Positions 1 to 8,074 of a stretch of DNA of 36,694 bases are shown here, in pieces (position 1 is the stretch's first letter; each line of letters opens with the position of its first letter). A program made the translations under genes and the position numbers. Origin of the DNA: Paracoccus sp. (in: a-proteobacteria). Its GTDB lineage: Bacteria > Pseudomonadota > Alphaproteobacteria > Rhodobacterales > Rhodobacteraceae. The stretch lies in assembly GCF_030604785.1 (NCBI RefSeq), contig NZ_JAUVVF010000036.1, positions 1-36,694 on the forward strand, given 5' to 3'. The notes under the pieces were generated by a model, which worked only from the letters and a program-made list of their open reading frames with translations, searched no databases and was not told where the DNA came from.

Positions 1-1285
1 CCCGGAATTCGAACGGATGCTGGTGCGCTCGGGCATCCGGCTTTACAAATACTGGTTCTCGGTCACGCAGGAGGAACAGCGCCGCCGCTTCACGGCACGC
101 GCGACCGATCCGCTGAAGCGCTGGAAGCTGTCGCCCATCGACAAGGCCAGCCTCGAGAAGTGGGACGATTACACCGAGGCGAAGGAGGCGATGTTCTTCT
201 ACACCGACACCGCCGATGCGCCCTGGACGATCGTGAAGTCGAACGACAAGAAGCGCGCGCGGCTGAACTGCATGCGGCACTTCCTGTCCACGCTGGACTA
301 TCCCGGCAAGGACCCTGCGATCGTGCAATCGCCCGACCCGCTGATCGTCGGCCCTGCCAGCCATGTCGTCCACGGCGCCACCCATCTGCTGGCCGCGCCC
401 CCTGCGCCCGAGGCGGCGCCCGCGCCTGCCGCGCCAAGGCCGCGCCGCCGCCGCACGCCGCGCCCGGCTGCCTTCGAATCCAGCCGCTATCCCTATCCGC
501 ACCGGATGGCGCGCCGCCCCTACGAGGCCGAGAAGGCCCTGCTTCAGGCAGAGCTGCTAAAGGTGCAGATCTGGGCGCAGGAGACGGGGCAGAAATTCGT
601 CATCCTGTTCGAGGGCCGCGACGCTGCGGGCAAGGGCGGCACGATCAAGCGCTTCAACGAACATCTCAACCCCCGTTTCGCCCGCGTGGTCGCCCTGAAC
701 AAGCCGACCGAGGAAGAACGCGGCCAGTGGTATTTCCAGCGCTATGTGCAGCATCTGCCGACCTCGGGAGAAATGGTCTTCTACGACCGCAGCTGGTACA
801 ACCGCGCCGGGGTCGAGCGCGTGATGGGGTTCTGCACGCCGAACGATTATCTGGAGTTCATGCGCCAGGCGCCGGAATTCGAACGGATGCTGGTGCGGTC
901 GGGGATCCGGCTCTACAAATACTGGTTCTCGGTCACGCAGGACGAACAGCGCCGCCGCTTCGTCGCGCGCGAGACCGATCCCCTGAAGCGCTGGAAGCTC
1001 AGCCCGATCGACAAGGCCAGCCTGGGCAAATGGACCGAATACACCGAGGCCAAGGAGGCAATGTTCTTCTACACAGACACCGCCGATGCGCCCTGGGTCA
1101 TCGTCAAGTCGAACGACAAGAAGCGCGCGCGCCTGAACTGCATGCGCCATTTCCTGTCCACGCTGGATTATCCTGACAAGGACCCGCAGATCGTTCAGGC
1201 ACCCGACCCGCTGATCGTGGGTCCGGCCAGCCACGTCGTCCACGGCGCCACCCATCTGCTGGCCGCACGATCAGACGGTGCCTGA
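1..1285 (+). CDS. ppk2: Polyphosphate kinase 2 with tandem PPK2 units (5' end outside window)
   Basis: PPK2 enzymes transfer phosphate between polyphosphate and nucleotides in the cytoplasm. The reading frame is open from the first complete codon (position 2), so the gene starts upstream of the window. Visible are the C-terminal part of one PPK2 unit (about 2-396), an Ala/Pro/Arg-rich linker (about 397-480) and a complete second unit. The complete unit holds the Walker A loop GRDAAGKGG (614-640), the Walker B-like FYDRSWYNR (779-805), the lid-region DPLKRWKLS and the SNDKKRARL segment. The first unit repeats the part from PEFERMLVRSG onward at a constant offset of 870 nt without indels. By my count about 10 of 127 residues differ, so this looks like a recent duplication and not the ancient, divergent two-domain class II PPK2. 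The linker has an in-frame ATG at 506, but I see no good ribosome binding site for a separate second gene. Family is certain; the kinase class (ADP or GDP preference) is not. Confidence 0.9.
   Translation, partial: PEFERMLVRSGIRLYKYWFSVTQEEQRRRFTARATDPLKRWKLSPIDKASLEKWDDYTEAKEAMFFYTDTADAPWTIVKSNDKKRARLNCMRHFLSTLDYPGKDPAIVQSPDPLIVGPASHVVHGATHLLAAPPAPEAAPAPAAPRPRRRRTPRPAAFESSRYPYPHRMARRPYEAEKALLQAELLKVQIWAQETGQKFVILFEGRDAAGKGGTIKRFNEHLNPRFARVVALNKPTEEERGQWYFQRYVQHLPTSGEMVFYDRSWYNRAGVERVMGFCTPNDYLEFMRQAPEFERMLVRSGIRLYKYWFSVTQDEQRRRFVARETDPLKRWKLSPIDKASLGKWTEYTEAKEAMFFYTDTADAPWVIVKSNDKKRARLNCMRHFLSTLDYPDKDPQIVQAPDPLIVGPASHVVHGATHLLAARSDGA
2..396 (+). repeat. Direct repeat copy A inside ppk2
   Basis: The first copy of an in-gene direct repeat begins at CCGGAATTCGAACGGATGCT and runs to the codons for HLLAA. 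It aligns without gaps to 872-1266 at a fixed offset of 870 nt (290 codons). Differences are mostly third-position changes. The left boundary may lie outside the window, because the repeat is already under way at position 2. Confidence 0.9.
872..1266 (+). repeat. Direct repeat copy B inside ppk2
   Basis: The second copy of the ppk2 direct repeat belongs to the unit that also has the Walker motifs. It carries the same protein segment (RLYKYWFSVTQ, PLKRWKLSPIDKASL, SNDKKRARLNCMRH) with scattered substitutions. After it the gene ends within about seven codons. Confidence 0.9.
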
Positions 1286-1376
1286 CACGCAGCCCGTGCC
1301 GCGCTGGCGCCGAGGTGATTTGCCTTGCCCAGGCTGTGCCTGCTAAGGGCTGCGGTGACAGGAGGGCACAGGCGCG

Positions 1377-2072
1377 ATGACCCGACGGGCGATGAACAGG
1401 TTTGCACGCTATCTGCTGGTTCTGGCGCTTTCGCTGGCGCCCTTGGGCGCGGCGGCGCATCCGCATGTCTTCATTGATGCCGGGCTGCGGCTGATTTATG
1501 ACGATGGCGGCAAGCTGTCCGAGATCGAGGTCGAATGGCGCTATGACGCCTTCTATTCGCTGCTGATCCTCGAGGATCACGGCATCCGTCCCGTTGCCGG
1601 GGGGCGCCTTGCGGACGAGGATGCCGCCCGGCTGGCCGGGTTCGACTGGGATTGGGACCCTGCCTTCGAGGGCGCGCTCTATCTGACGGTCGAGGGGCGG
1701 CGGATGCCCTTGCAGCAGCCCCGCAGCTTCAGCGTCGCGCTGGAGGACGGGCAGATCGTCTCGCGCCACCGCCGGGCGCTGAGCGCGCCGGTTCCGGGCG
1801 AGGCAGAGACCATCATCCAGGTCTACGATCCGGAATTCTATGTGGATTTCAGCGTCCCGCAGCCGCCGGTGACGTTCGGCCGCCCTGATTGCCGGGTCGG
1901 TCTGCGGCCCGGCGATTCCTATGCCGCCGCCGATGCCTATGCCGCCGCCCTGCGCGAGGCGCTGGCGCGCGAACTGGCCGCCGCCTCGCTGCTGGACGAG
2001 GAGATGGTCACCGTGGATATCGGTTCGGTCGGCGCGCCCGAGATGCGCGTCGCCTGCGGGGCCGGCCGATGA
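1377..2072 (+). CDS. DUF1007 family exported protein
   Basis: This 231-residue protein has a clear signal peptide: a basic N-terminus, a hydrophobic stretch at about 11-22, and a likely cleavage after Ala27, leaving a mature N-terminus HPHVF. The start HPHVFIDA and the following acidic region match the DUF1007 family, which commonly sits next to NicO-type nickel/cobalt transporters. That pairing is seen here: its stop overlaps the transporter ATG as ATGA at 2069-2072. The exposed N-terminal histidines suggest periplasmic metal binding or delivery, which is inference. AGGAGG at 1360-1365 precedes the chosen ATG; a second ATG at 1392 would also keep the signal peptide. A small internal repeat near residues 180-192 (YAAAD/YAAAL) is a curiosity. 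Confidence 0.85.
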   Translation: MTRRAMNRFARYLLVLALSLAPLGAAAHPHVFIDAGLRLIYDDGGKLSEIEVEWRYDAFYSLLILEDHGIRPVAGGRLADEDAARLAGFDWDWDPAFEGALYLTVEGRRMPLQQPRSFSVALEDGQIVSRHRRALSAPVPGEAETIIQVYDPEFYVDFSVPQPPVTFGRPDCRVGLRPGDSYAAADAYAAALREALARELAAASLLDEEMVTVDIGSVGAPEMRVACGAGR

Positions 2073-3007
2073 GCGCGCCCGAACTGCGCCCCGCCGCAAG
2101 CGGGCTTCGCCGCGTCCTGGCGCTGACCGGGCTGGCCGCGGGGTTGGTGCTGATGGCGCTGTGGCTGAGCGGCGGGCTGTCGGGCATCGCCGCATGGGCC
2201 GCCGCCGGCCAGAGGCAGGCGCAGAACCTGATGGCCGGGGCGCTGCAATCGCTGCGCGCGGGCGATCCGGGCGCGGCCGCCACGCTGCTGGCCCTGTGCT
2301 TCGGCTACGGCTTCTTTCACGCGGCGGGGCCGGGGCATGGCAAGCTGGTGATCGGCAGCTACGGCTATGGCAGCCAGGTGCCGTTCGGGCGGCTGGCGGT
2401 CCTGTCGGTGATGTCCTCGCTGGCGCAGGCGGGGACGGCGATCCTGCTGGTCTGGCTGGGCCTGGCGGCGCTGGATCTGGGCCGCGAGGAGCTGACGCGC
2501 CTGTCCGAACGCCACATGGCCGATCTGGCGACGGTGCTGATCGGGCTGGTCGGGCTGTGGCTGGCCTTGCGCGGCGCGCGGATGCTGCGCGACGTGGCGC
2601 GGCCCGCCCCGGCGCATGACCACCACCACCATGACCAGACCTGCGGTTGCGGCCATGCCCACGGGCCAAGCCCCGTGCAGGTCGCGCAGACGCGATCCTT
2701 CCGCGACGGGCTGCTGGTCGTCATGGCCATCGCTGCCCGGCCCTGCACGGGTGCGCTGTTCCTGCTGCTGCTGACATGGCGGATGGAGATCTTCGCGATG
2801 GGCGTCGCGGGAACGGTGGCGATGGGGCTTGGCACGGCCTCGGTCACGGTGGCCGTCGCGGGCCTGTCGGTCTGGGCGCGGCGCGGCAGCCTTGCGCTGG
2901 TGCCGCAGACGGGGCCCTTCGCGGCGGCGGCGCGCTGGATGCCGGGCGCGATGCAGCTGGGCGCGGGCGCACTGATCGCGCTGGCCGCGGCGCTGATGCT
3001 GGTCTGA
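2069..3007 (+). CDS. NicO/RcnA-like nickel/cobalt transporter
   Basis: This 312-residue inner-membrane protein has about six hydrophobic segments. Residues 84-92 read HAAGPGHGK, the signature of the NicO/RcnA family, and RPCTGAL at 224-230 is a second family motif. Between them a cytoplasmic-type loop at about 183-198 is rich in histidine with two cysteines (HDHHHH, CGCGHAH), fitting Ni2+ or Co2+ binding. I chose the ATG that overlaps the DUF1007 stop by 4 nt; an open frame continues upstream but is arginine-rich and lies over the neighbouring gene. Direction of transport, uptake or efflux, cannot be read from sequence. The DUF1007 partner and lack of a visible RcnR-type regulator favour uptake slightly. 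Confidence 0.85.
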   Translation: MSAPELRPAASGLRRVLALTGLAAGLVLMALWLSGGLSGIAAWAAAGQRQAQNLMAGALQSLRAGDPGAAATLLALCFGYGFFHAAGPGHGKLVIGSYGYGSQVPFGRLAVLSVMSSLAQAGTAILLVWLGLAALDLGREELTRLSERHMADLATVLIGLVGLWLALRGARMLRDVARPAPAHDHHHHDQTCGCGHAHGPSPVQVAQTRSFRDGLLVVMAIAARPCTGALFLLLLTWRMEIFAMGVAGTVAMGLGTASVTVAVAGLSVWARRGSLALVPQTGPFAAAARWMPGAMQLGAGALIALAAALMLV

Positions 3008-3057
3008 TCCGGCGTCGCCGTGACGCGGCGTCCTGCCGCAGGCGGGCAGGGTGCGGT

Positions 3058-3071
3058 TTGATGCAGGTCAA
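3058..3071 (+). promoter_or_regulatory. FNR/FnrL box upstream of ccoG
   Basis: TTGATGCAGGTCAA matches the FNR consensus TTGAT-N4-ATCAA except for one base in the right half (GTCAA). Its centre is about 60 nt before the ccoG ATG. A weak -10-like TAGACC at 3094-3099 would place a start near 3106, giving the -41.5 spacing of class II FNR activation. FnrL control of the corresponding rdxBHIS (ccoGHIS) genes is known in Rhodobacter. Confidence 0.75.
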
Positions 3072-3124
3072 GGTGACACATCTGGCCCCGCGCTAGACCG
3101 GAGAGGCGCAACAGGAGCCCTCTC

Positions 3125-4558
3125 ATGTCTCGGTCAACCGAGCCGCTGGACACGCCCAGCCTTTATGCCGCCCGCGAGCCGATCTTCCCCAAGCGGGTCT
3201 CGGGGCGGTTCCGCAACCTGAAATGGATCGTCATGGCGGTGACGCTGGCGATCTATTACGTCACGCCGTGGATCCGGTGGGATCGCGGCCCGGCCATGCC
3301 CGACCAGGCGGTTCTGGTCGATCTGGCCAGCCGGCGGTTCTTCTTCTTCTGGATCGAGATCTGGCCGCACGAATTCTATTTCGTCGCGGGCCTTCTGGTC
3401 ATGGCGGGGCTGGGTCTGTTCCTGTTCACCTCGGCGCTTGGCCGGGTCTGGTGCGGCTATGCCTGCCCGCAGACCGTCTGGACCGACCTCTTCATGACCG
3501 TCGAGCGCTGGATCGAAGGCGACCGCAACGCCCGCATCCGCCTGCATCGCGCGCCCTGGTCCTGGGCCAAGGCGCGGCTGCGGCTGGTCAAATGGACCAC
3601 ATGGCTGCTGATCGCGCTGGCGACGGGCGGGGCCTGGGTCTTCTATTTCACCGATGCGCCGACCTTGGCGCGCGATCTTGTGGCGCTGGATGCCCATCCC
3701 GTCGCCTGGATCACCATCGCCATCCTGACTGCGACGACCTTCTTCTTCGGCGGCTTTGCACGCGAACAGATCTGCATCTATGCCTGCCCCTGGCCGCGCA
3801 TCCAGGCCGCGATGATGGACGAGGACACGCTGACCGTCGCCTATCGCGACTGGCGCGGAGAGCCGCGCGGCAAGGCCGCGCCCGACAGCGCGCGCGGCGA
3901 TTGCATCGACTGCATGGCCTGCGTGAATGTCTGCCCCGTGGGCATCGACATCCGCGACGGCCAGCAGCTTGAATGCATCACCTGCGCCCTGTGCATCGAT
4001 GCCTGTGACGAGATCATGGACCGCACGGACCGCCCGCGCGGCCTGATCGGCTACATGGCCCTGCGCGACGAAGAGGCCGAACGCGCGGGCAACCCGCCGC
4101 GCCCCTTGATCCGCCACGTCCTGCGCCCGCGCACGCTGCTCTATTTCACGCTGTGGTCCGCGATCGGCGTCGGGCTGGCCGTGGCGCTGGTCATGCGCTC
4201 GGCGGTCGATCTGAACGTCTCGCCGGTCCGGAACCCGCTTTACGTCACGATGTCGGACGGCTCGATCCGCAACGCCTACGAATTGCGGCTGCGCAACAAG
4301 CAGCACGAGGCACGCCGCTACATCGTCACCGTCAGCGGCGCGGGCGCCGAGACGCTGATCGTCGCCGTCGAGGGCGAGGATCATCCCAGCCTGCTGGTCC
4401 CCGCCGATCAGACCCTGACCCGGCGAGTCTATGTGACCGCCCCGGCCGGCACCACGCTGGCGGCTACCCCCTCGGCGCCGATCACGCTTGGCGTCACCGA
4501 CAGCGACGGACCCGCCCGCAACGAGGTCGAGACCGTCTTTCACGGAAGGAGCAGATGA
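3125..4558 (+). CDS. ccoG: Cytochrome c oxidase accessory protein CcoG (RdxB/FixG)
   Basis: CcoG is a membrane ferredoxin-like protein needed for cbb3 oxidase assembly; it is thought to reduce Cu(II) for the copper pathway. The 477-residue product has hydrophobic segments at about 34-50, 84-103, 155-175, 194-210 and 335-357. Two 4Fe-4S motifs are intact: Cys260/263/266/270 and Cys284/287/290/294, each CX2CX2CX3C. The family motifs CGYACPQTVW and QICIYACPWPRIQ are present, and a C-terminal Ig-like periplasmic domain follows the last membrane segment. AGGAG at 3113-3117 gives good spacing to the ATG. It is the first gene of the ccoGHIS operon, behind an FNR box, and its stop overlaps an ATG of ccoH (ATGATG). 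Confidence 0.95.
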   Translation: MSRSTEPLDTPSLYAAREPIFPKRVSGRFRNLKWIVMAVTLAIYYVTPWIRWDRGPAMPDQAVLVDLASRRFFFFWIEIWPHEFYFVAGLLVMAGLGLFLFTSALGRVWCGYACPQTVWTDLFMTVERWIEGDRNARIRLHRAPWSWAKARLRLVKWTTWLLIALATGGAWVFYFTDAPTLARDLVALDAHPVAWITIAILTATTFFFGGFAREQICIYACPWPRIQAAMMDEDTLTVAYRDWRGEPRGKAAPDSARGDCIDCMACVNVCPVGIDIRDGQQLECITCALCIDACDEIMDRTDRPRGLIGYMALRDEEAERAGNPPRPLIRHVLRPRTLLYFTLWSAIGVGLAVALVMRSAVDLNVSPVRNPLYVTMSDGSIRNAYELRLRNKQHEARRYIVTVSGAGAETLIVAVEGEDHPSLLVPADQTLTRRVYVTAPAGTTLAATPSAPITLGVTDSDGPARNEVETVFHGRSR

Positions 4559-5022
4559 TGAAACGCGAACTCACCGGCAGGCACGTCCTGGGCATCGCCA
4601 TCCTGGCCTTCGGCACGATCATCGGCGTGAACCTTGTCCTTGCCTACAGCGCCGTCAGCACCTTTCCGGGCCTCGAGACCAAGAGCAGCTACATCGCCTC
4701 GCAGCATTTCGACCGCCAGCGCGCGGCCCAGCAATCGCTTGGCTGGAATGCCAGCCTTGAGATCGAGGGCGGTCGCGCGGTCCTGCGCATCGTCGATCAG
4801 CAGGGCGCGGGCGTCTTTCCCGAGACGCTGACGCTGCAATTGCGCCGCCCGACCCACCAGCGCGACGACATCCGCCCCCCGTTGACCCCCGAGGCGCTTG
4901 GCCGCTGGTCGGCCCCCGCCGATCTGGCGCCGGGCAACTGGAACGCGGATATCGAGGCCGTGGACCGCGACGGCACGCTGTTCCGCCAGCGTCTCTATCT
5001 GGTCGTGGGGCAGGGGGGCTGA
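4558..5022 (+). CDS. ccoH: cbb3 oxidase assembly protein CcoH (FixH family)
   Basis: This 154-residue protein has one N-terminal membrane segment (about 9-31) and a periplasmic FixH-type domain with the YIASQ.FD.Q segment and a run of beta-strand-like sequence ending in LYLVVGQ. CcoH stabilises assembling cbb3 oxidase. Two adjacent ATGs exist, at 4555 and 4558. I chose 4558 because GGAAGGAG ends at 4551, leaving 6 nt; the upstream ATG would leave only 3 nt. The gene lies between ccoG and ccoI with one nucleotide before the next ATG. Confidence 0.9.
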   Translation: MKRELTGRHVLGIAILAFGTIIGVNLVLAYSAVSTFPGLETKSSYIASQHFDRQRAAQQSLGWNASLEIEGGRAVLRIVDQQGAGVFPETLTLQLRRPTHQRDDIRPPLTPEALGRWSAPADLAPGNWNADIEAVDRDGTLFRQRLYLVVGQGG

Positions 5023-5023
5023 G

Positions 5024-7222
5024 ATGACCGACCTTTCCGCGGGTTATGCGCCCCGTATCAGCGCCTGCCCGGCCTGCGAGGCGGCGCCGCTGGCGCAGCG
5101 TGTCGCCTCGCGGGCCGAGGCGCCCGCCAATGCCGCCCTGATCCTGTCGCTGCCGACTGCGCATTGCGCGCTGTGCATCACCCAGGTCGAGGACGCGCTG
5201 ACGGCCCATCCGGGCGTCCGGTCTGCGCGCGTGAATCTGACGCTGCGCCGCGTCACGGTCGATGCGCCGGGCCTGAGCGCCGATGACCTGATCCCGGTCC
5301 TGGCGGGCATCGGCTACGAGGCGCACGAGCTTGACCCTGGCGCCCTGGCCGCGACCACCGCCGACCGCGTCGGGCGCGACCTGCTGATGCGGATCGGCGT
5401 GTCGGGCTTCGCGATGATGAACATCATGATCCTGTCCGTCGCCGTCTGGTCGGGGGCCGAGGCCGCCACGCGCGACCTGTTCCACTGGATCAGCGGCGCC
5501 ATCGCGCTGCCCACGGTGGCCTTCTGCGGTCAGCCCTTCTTCGCAAGCGCCTGGACCTCGCTCAAGGCACGGCGGCTGGGCATGGACGTGCCCATCTCGC
5601 TGGCGCTGATCCTCGCCAGCGCGATCAGCGTCTTCGAGACCGCCCATTCCGGCCATCACGCCTATTTCGACGCCGCGACGATGCTGTGCTTCTTCCTGCT
5701 GATCGGGCGTTATCTCGACTATCGGACCCGCGCCATCGCGCGGTCGGCGGCCGCCGAACTGACCGCGCTGGAAGTGCCGCGCGCGATCCTTCTGCGCGAC
5801 GGGGTCGAGGAAACCGTGCCCGTCGCCGATCTGCGGCCGGGCGATCTGATCCGGGTGCGCCCGGGCGGCCGCATCCCCGCCGACGGCGAGATCACCGAAG
5901 GCGCCTCGGAAATCGACCGCGCGCTGCTGACCGGCGAGACGCTGCCCGTGCCCGCCCGGCCCGGCATGATCCTGTCGGCGGGCGAGGTGAACCTGACCGG
6001 CCCGCTGGTCATCCGGGTGACGGCGGCGGGGCGCGACAGTTCGCTGGCGCGGCTGACCGCCCTGGTCGAGGCCGCCGAAAGCGCACGCGGGCGCTATACC
6101 TCGCTGGCCGAGCGCGCCTCGCGCGGCTATTCGCCCGCCGTCCACGCGCTGGCCTTCGCCAGCTTCGCGGGCTGGTTCTGGGCCTCGGGCGATCTGCGGC
6201 TGGCGGTGAACATCGCGGCGGCGGTGCTGATCATCACCTGTCCCTGCGCCCTGGGTCTGGCCGTGCCCGCCGTGGCCACGTCGGCCTCGGGGCGGCTGTT
6301 CCGGCGGGGGCTTCTGATCAAGGACGGGACCGCGCTGGAACGTCTGGCCGAGGTCGATACGGTTGTCTTCGACAAGACCGGCACGCTGACCATGGGACAA
6401 CCGCAGCTTGTGCGGGCCGATCTGCCGCAGGAGTTGCGGCCGGTGGCGCTGGCCTTGGCCGAAGCATCCTCGCATCCCCTTGCGCGTGCATTGGCCGTAG
6501 GAATGGAGGGCGTCGAACCGGCGGCGCTGGAGCGGGTGACCGAGCGTCCGGGTCAGGGCGTCGAGGCGCTGTGGCAGGGACAGCGCGTCCGTCTGGGCCG
6601 GGCCGACTGGCTGGGTGCCGCCGATGACGAGGGCGGGGCCATGCTGTCCAGCTGGCTGGCCATCGACGGGCAGAGGCCCTTCCGGCTGGAATTCACCGAC
6701 CGCCTGCGCCCAGGCGCCGGGGAATGCGTGGCCCGGCTGCGCGCCGAGGGAAGGCGCGTGATCCTTCTGTCCGGGGATCGCCCGGCCGCCGTTGCCCATC
6801 TGGCCGACGAATTGGGCATCAGCGAATGGCATGCCGGAATCAGCCCCACCGGCAAGGCCGATCTGGTCGGACGCCTGTCGGACGAGGGGGCCAGGGTGCT
6901 GATGGTCGGCGACGGCCTGAACGACACGGCGGCGCTGGCGCGGGCCCATGCCTCGATTTCGCCCGCCTCGGCGCTGGATGCTGCGCGCGTGGCAAGCGAC
7001 ATGGTCCTGACCGGAAAGGATCTACTGCCAGTTGCAGAGGCAGTTGCGGTAGCCGAACGGGCAACTCGCCGTATACGGGAGAATTTCGCTATATCTTTCG
7101 GCTATAATGTCGTTGCTGTTCCTATAGCCCTGGCGGGTTTTGCCACGCCGCTCATCGCGGCTCTGGCGATGTCCATCAGTTCCATCACCGTGACGCTGAA
7201 TGCGCTGCGGCTCAATCGTTGA
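5024..7222 (+). CDS. ccoI: Copper-translocating P1B-type ATPase CcoI (FixI)
   Basis: CcoI is the inner-membrane Cu+ ATPase that supplies copper for cbb3 oxidase. All hallmarks are visible in the 732 residues: an extra N-terminal CPAC (15-18), a heavy-metal-associated domain with HCALC (Cys48, Cys51), actuator motif TGET (303-306), the membrane CPC metal site (406-408), the phosphorylated Asp450 in DKTGT, SSHP (482-485) and the hinge GDGLND (629-634). Eight membrane helices are expected, the last pair at about 687-728. It follows ccoH by one nucleotide. The 3' part (about 7066-7135) departs from the gene's codon use, with three ATA isoleucine codons and low GC; see findings. Confidence 0.95.
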   Translation: MTDLSAGYAPRISACPACEAAPLAQRVASRAEAPANAALILSLPTAHCALCITQVEDALTAHPGVRSARVNLTLRRVTVDAPGLSADDLIPVLAGIGYEAHELDPGALAATTADRVGRDLLMRIGVSGFAMMNIMILSVAVWSGAEAATRDLFHWISGAIALPTVAFCGQPFFASAWTSLKARRLGMDVPISLALILASAISVFETAHSGHHAYFDAATMLCFFLLIGRYLDYRTRAIARSAAAELTALEVPRAILLRDGVEETVPVADLRPGDLIRVRPGGRIPADGEITEGASEIDRALLTGETLPVPARPGMILSAGEVNLTGPLVIRVTAAGRDSSLARLTALVEAAESARGRYTSLAERASRGYSPAVHALAFASFAGWFWASGDLRLAVNIAAAVLIITCPCALGLAVPAVATSASGRLFRRGLLIKDGTALERLAEVDTVVFDKTGTLTMGQPQLVRADLPQELRPVALALAEASSHPLARALAVGMEGVEPAALERVTERPGQGVEALWQGQRVRLGRADWLGAADDEGGAMLSSWLAIDGQRPFRLEFTDRLRPGAGECVARLRAEGRRVILLSGDRPAAVAHLADELGISEWHAGISPTGKADLVGRLSDEGARVLMVGDGLNDTAALARAHASISPASALDAARVASDMVLTGKDLLPVAEAVAVAERATRRIRENFAISFGYNVVAVPIALAGFATPLIAALAMSISSITVTLNALRLNR

Positions 7223-7235
7223 AAGGCAAAGACCC

Positions 7236-7397
7236 ATGGACGTCCTGACCATGCTCATCCCCGTATCGCTCGGCCTCGGCGCGATCGGTCTGACCGCGTT
7301 CGTCTGGGCGCTGAGGACACATCAGTTCGAAGACCCGCACGGCGACGGAGAGCGCTTCCTGAGCACCCGTTGGGATGACGAGCCGCGGCCCGACTAG
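7236..7397 (+). CDS. ccoS: cbb3 oxidase maturation protein CcoS
   Basis: This 53-residue membrane peptide has one hydrophobic segment (about 4-25) followed by a polar tail with the family pattern ALRTHQFEDP.GDGERFL. CcoS is required for cofactor insertion into cbb3 oxidase. It sits 13 nt after ccoI as the last gene of the cluster. A GAAAGG at 7221-7226 is the best ribosome binding site for the ATG at 7236. Its stop codon overlaps the stop of convergent hisG, so there is no room for a terminator between the two operons. Confidence 0.9.
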   Translation: MDVLTMLIPVSLGLGAIGLTAFVWALRTHQFEDPHGDGERFLSTRWDDEPRPD

Positions 7398-8074
7398 GAT
7401 CGCAGCCCAAGCTGGCGCAGCAGCGCCTGCATCTGCGGACCCATGGCGCCATTGGCCGCGAACAATGTTGCCTGGGACCGCAGGATCGGCTCTGCCTCGA
7501 GGATGCGCAGGTTGTTCGCCCTGAGCGTCTCGCCCGACGAGGTGATGTCGGCAATCGCCTCGGCCGTCTGGTTGGCGATGGTGCCCTCGGTCGCGCCCTG
7601 GCTGTCGACAAGCTGGTAATCCGCAACCTCATGCGCCGAAAGCCAGGCGCGCACCAGCCGGTGATACTTGGTCGCAATCCGCAGCCGGAAGCCGTGCTCG
7701 GCGCGGAAATCGCGGGCAATCGCGGCGAAATCGTCCAGATCGCGGCAATCGCGCCAGCATTCCGGCACCGCCAGGATCAGATCGGCATGGCCGAAGCCCA
7801 TCGGTGCGACCTCGGTGACGACATCGCGCCAGCCGGCCAGTTTCTCGCGCACCAGGTCGGTGCCGGTCACGCCCAGCTCGATCCGCCCTCCCGCAAGTTC
7901 ACGCGGGATCTCGCCCGCCGACAGCAGCACCAGCGAAACGCCCTCGGCCCCCTCGACCCGGCCCGCATAATCGCGGTCGGACCCCGCCCGCGACAGGCGC
8001 AGCCCGCGCGCGGCGAACCATTCGAAGGTCTGTTCCATCAGCCGCCCCTTGGACGGCACCCCCAGCCGGATCAT
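7394..8074 (-). CDS. hisG: ATP phosphoribosyltransferase, short form (HisG)
   Basis: HisG joins ATP and PRPP in the first step of histidine synthesis. The product has 226 residues and lacks the C-terminal regulatory domain, so it is the short form that works only with HisZ. That fits the adjacent hisZ, whose stop overlaps the hisG ATG by 4 nt. Visible family features include the N-terminal RLGVPSKGRL, the GVTGTDLV segment and the PRPP loop region around DSQGATEGTIANQTAEAIADI. It is the last gene of hisS-hisZ-hisG and its stop overlaps that of convergent ccoS. Confidence 0.95.
   Translation of the reverse strand: MIRLGVPSKGRLMEQTFEWFAARGLRLSRAGSDRDYAGRVEGAEGVSLVLLSAGEIPRELAGGRIELGVTGTDLVREKLAGWRDVVTEVAPMGFGHADLILAVPECWRDCRDLDDFAAIARDFRAEHGFRLRIATKYHRLVRAWLSAHEVADYQLVDSQGATEGTIANQTAEAIADITSSGETLRANNLRILEAEPILRSQATLFAANGAMGPQMQALLRQLGLRS

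Noticed and set aside
3008..3050. GC-rich inverted repeats after the NicO gene as a terminator
   Set aside because: Only short 5-bp stems without a T-tract; not distinguishable from chance at this GC.
4655..6949. A very long antisense open frame over ccoH and ccoI
   Set aside because: High GC makes antisense frames open. The product is Gly/Arg/Gln-rich with no recognisable domain, and the sense strand holds intact ccoH and ccoI with all motifs.
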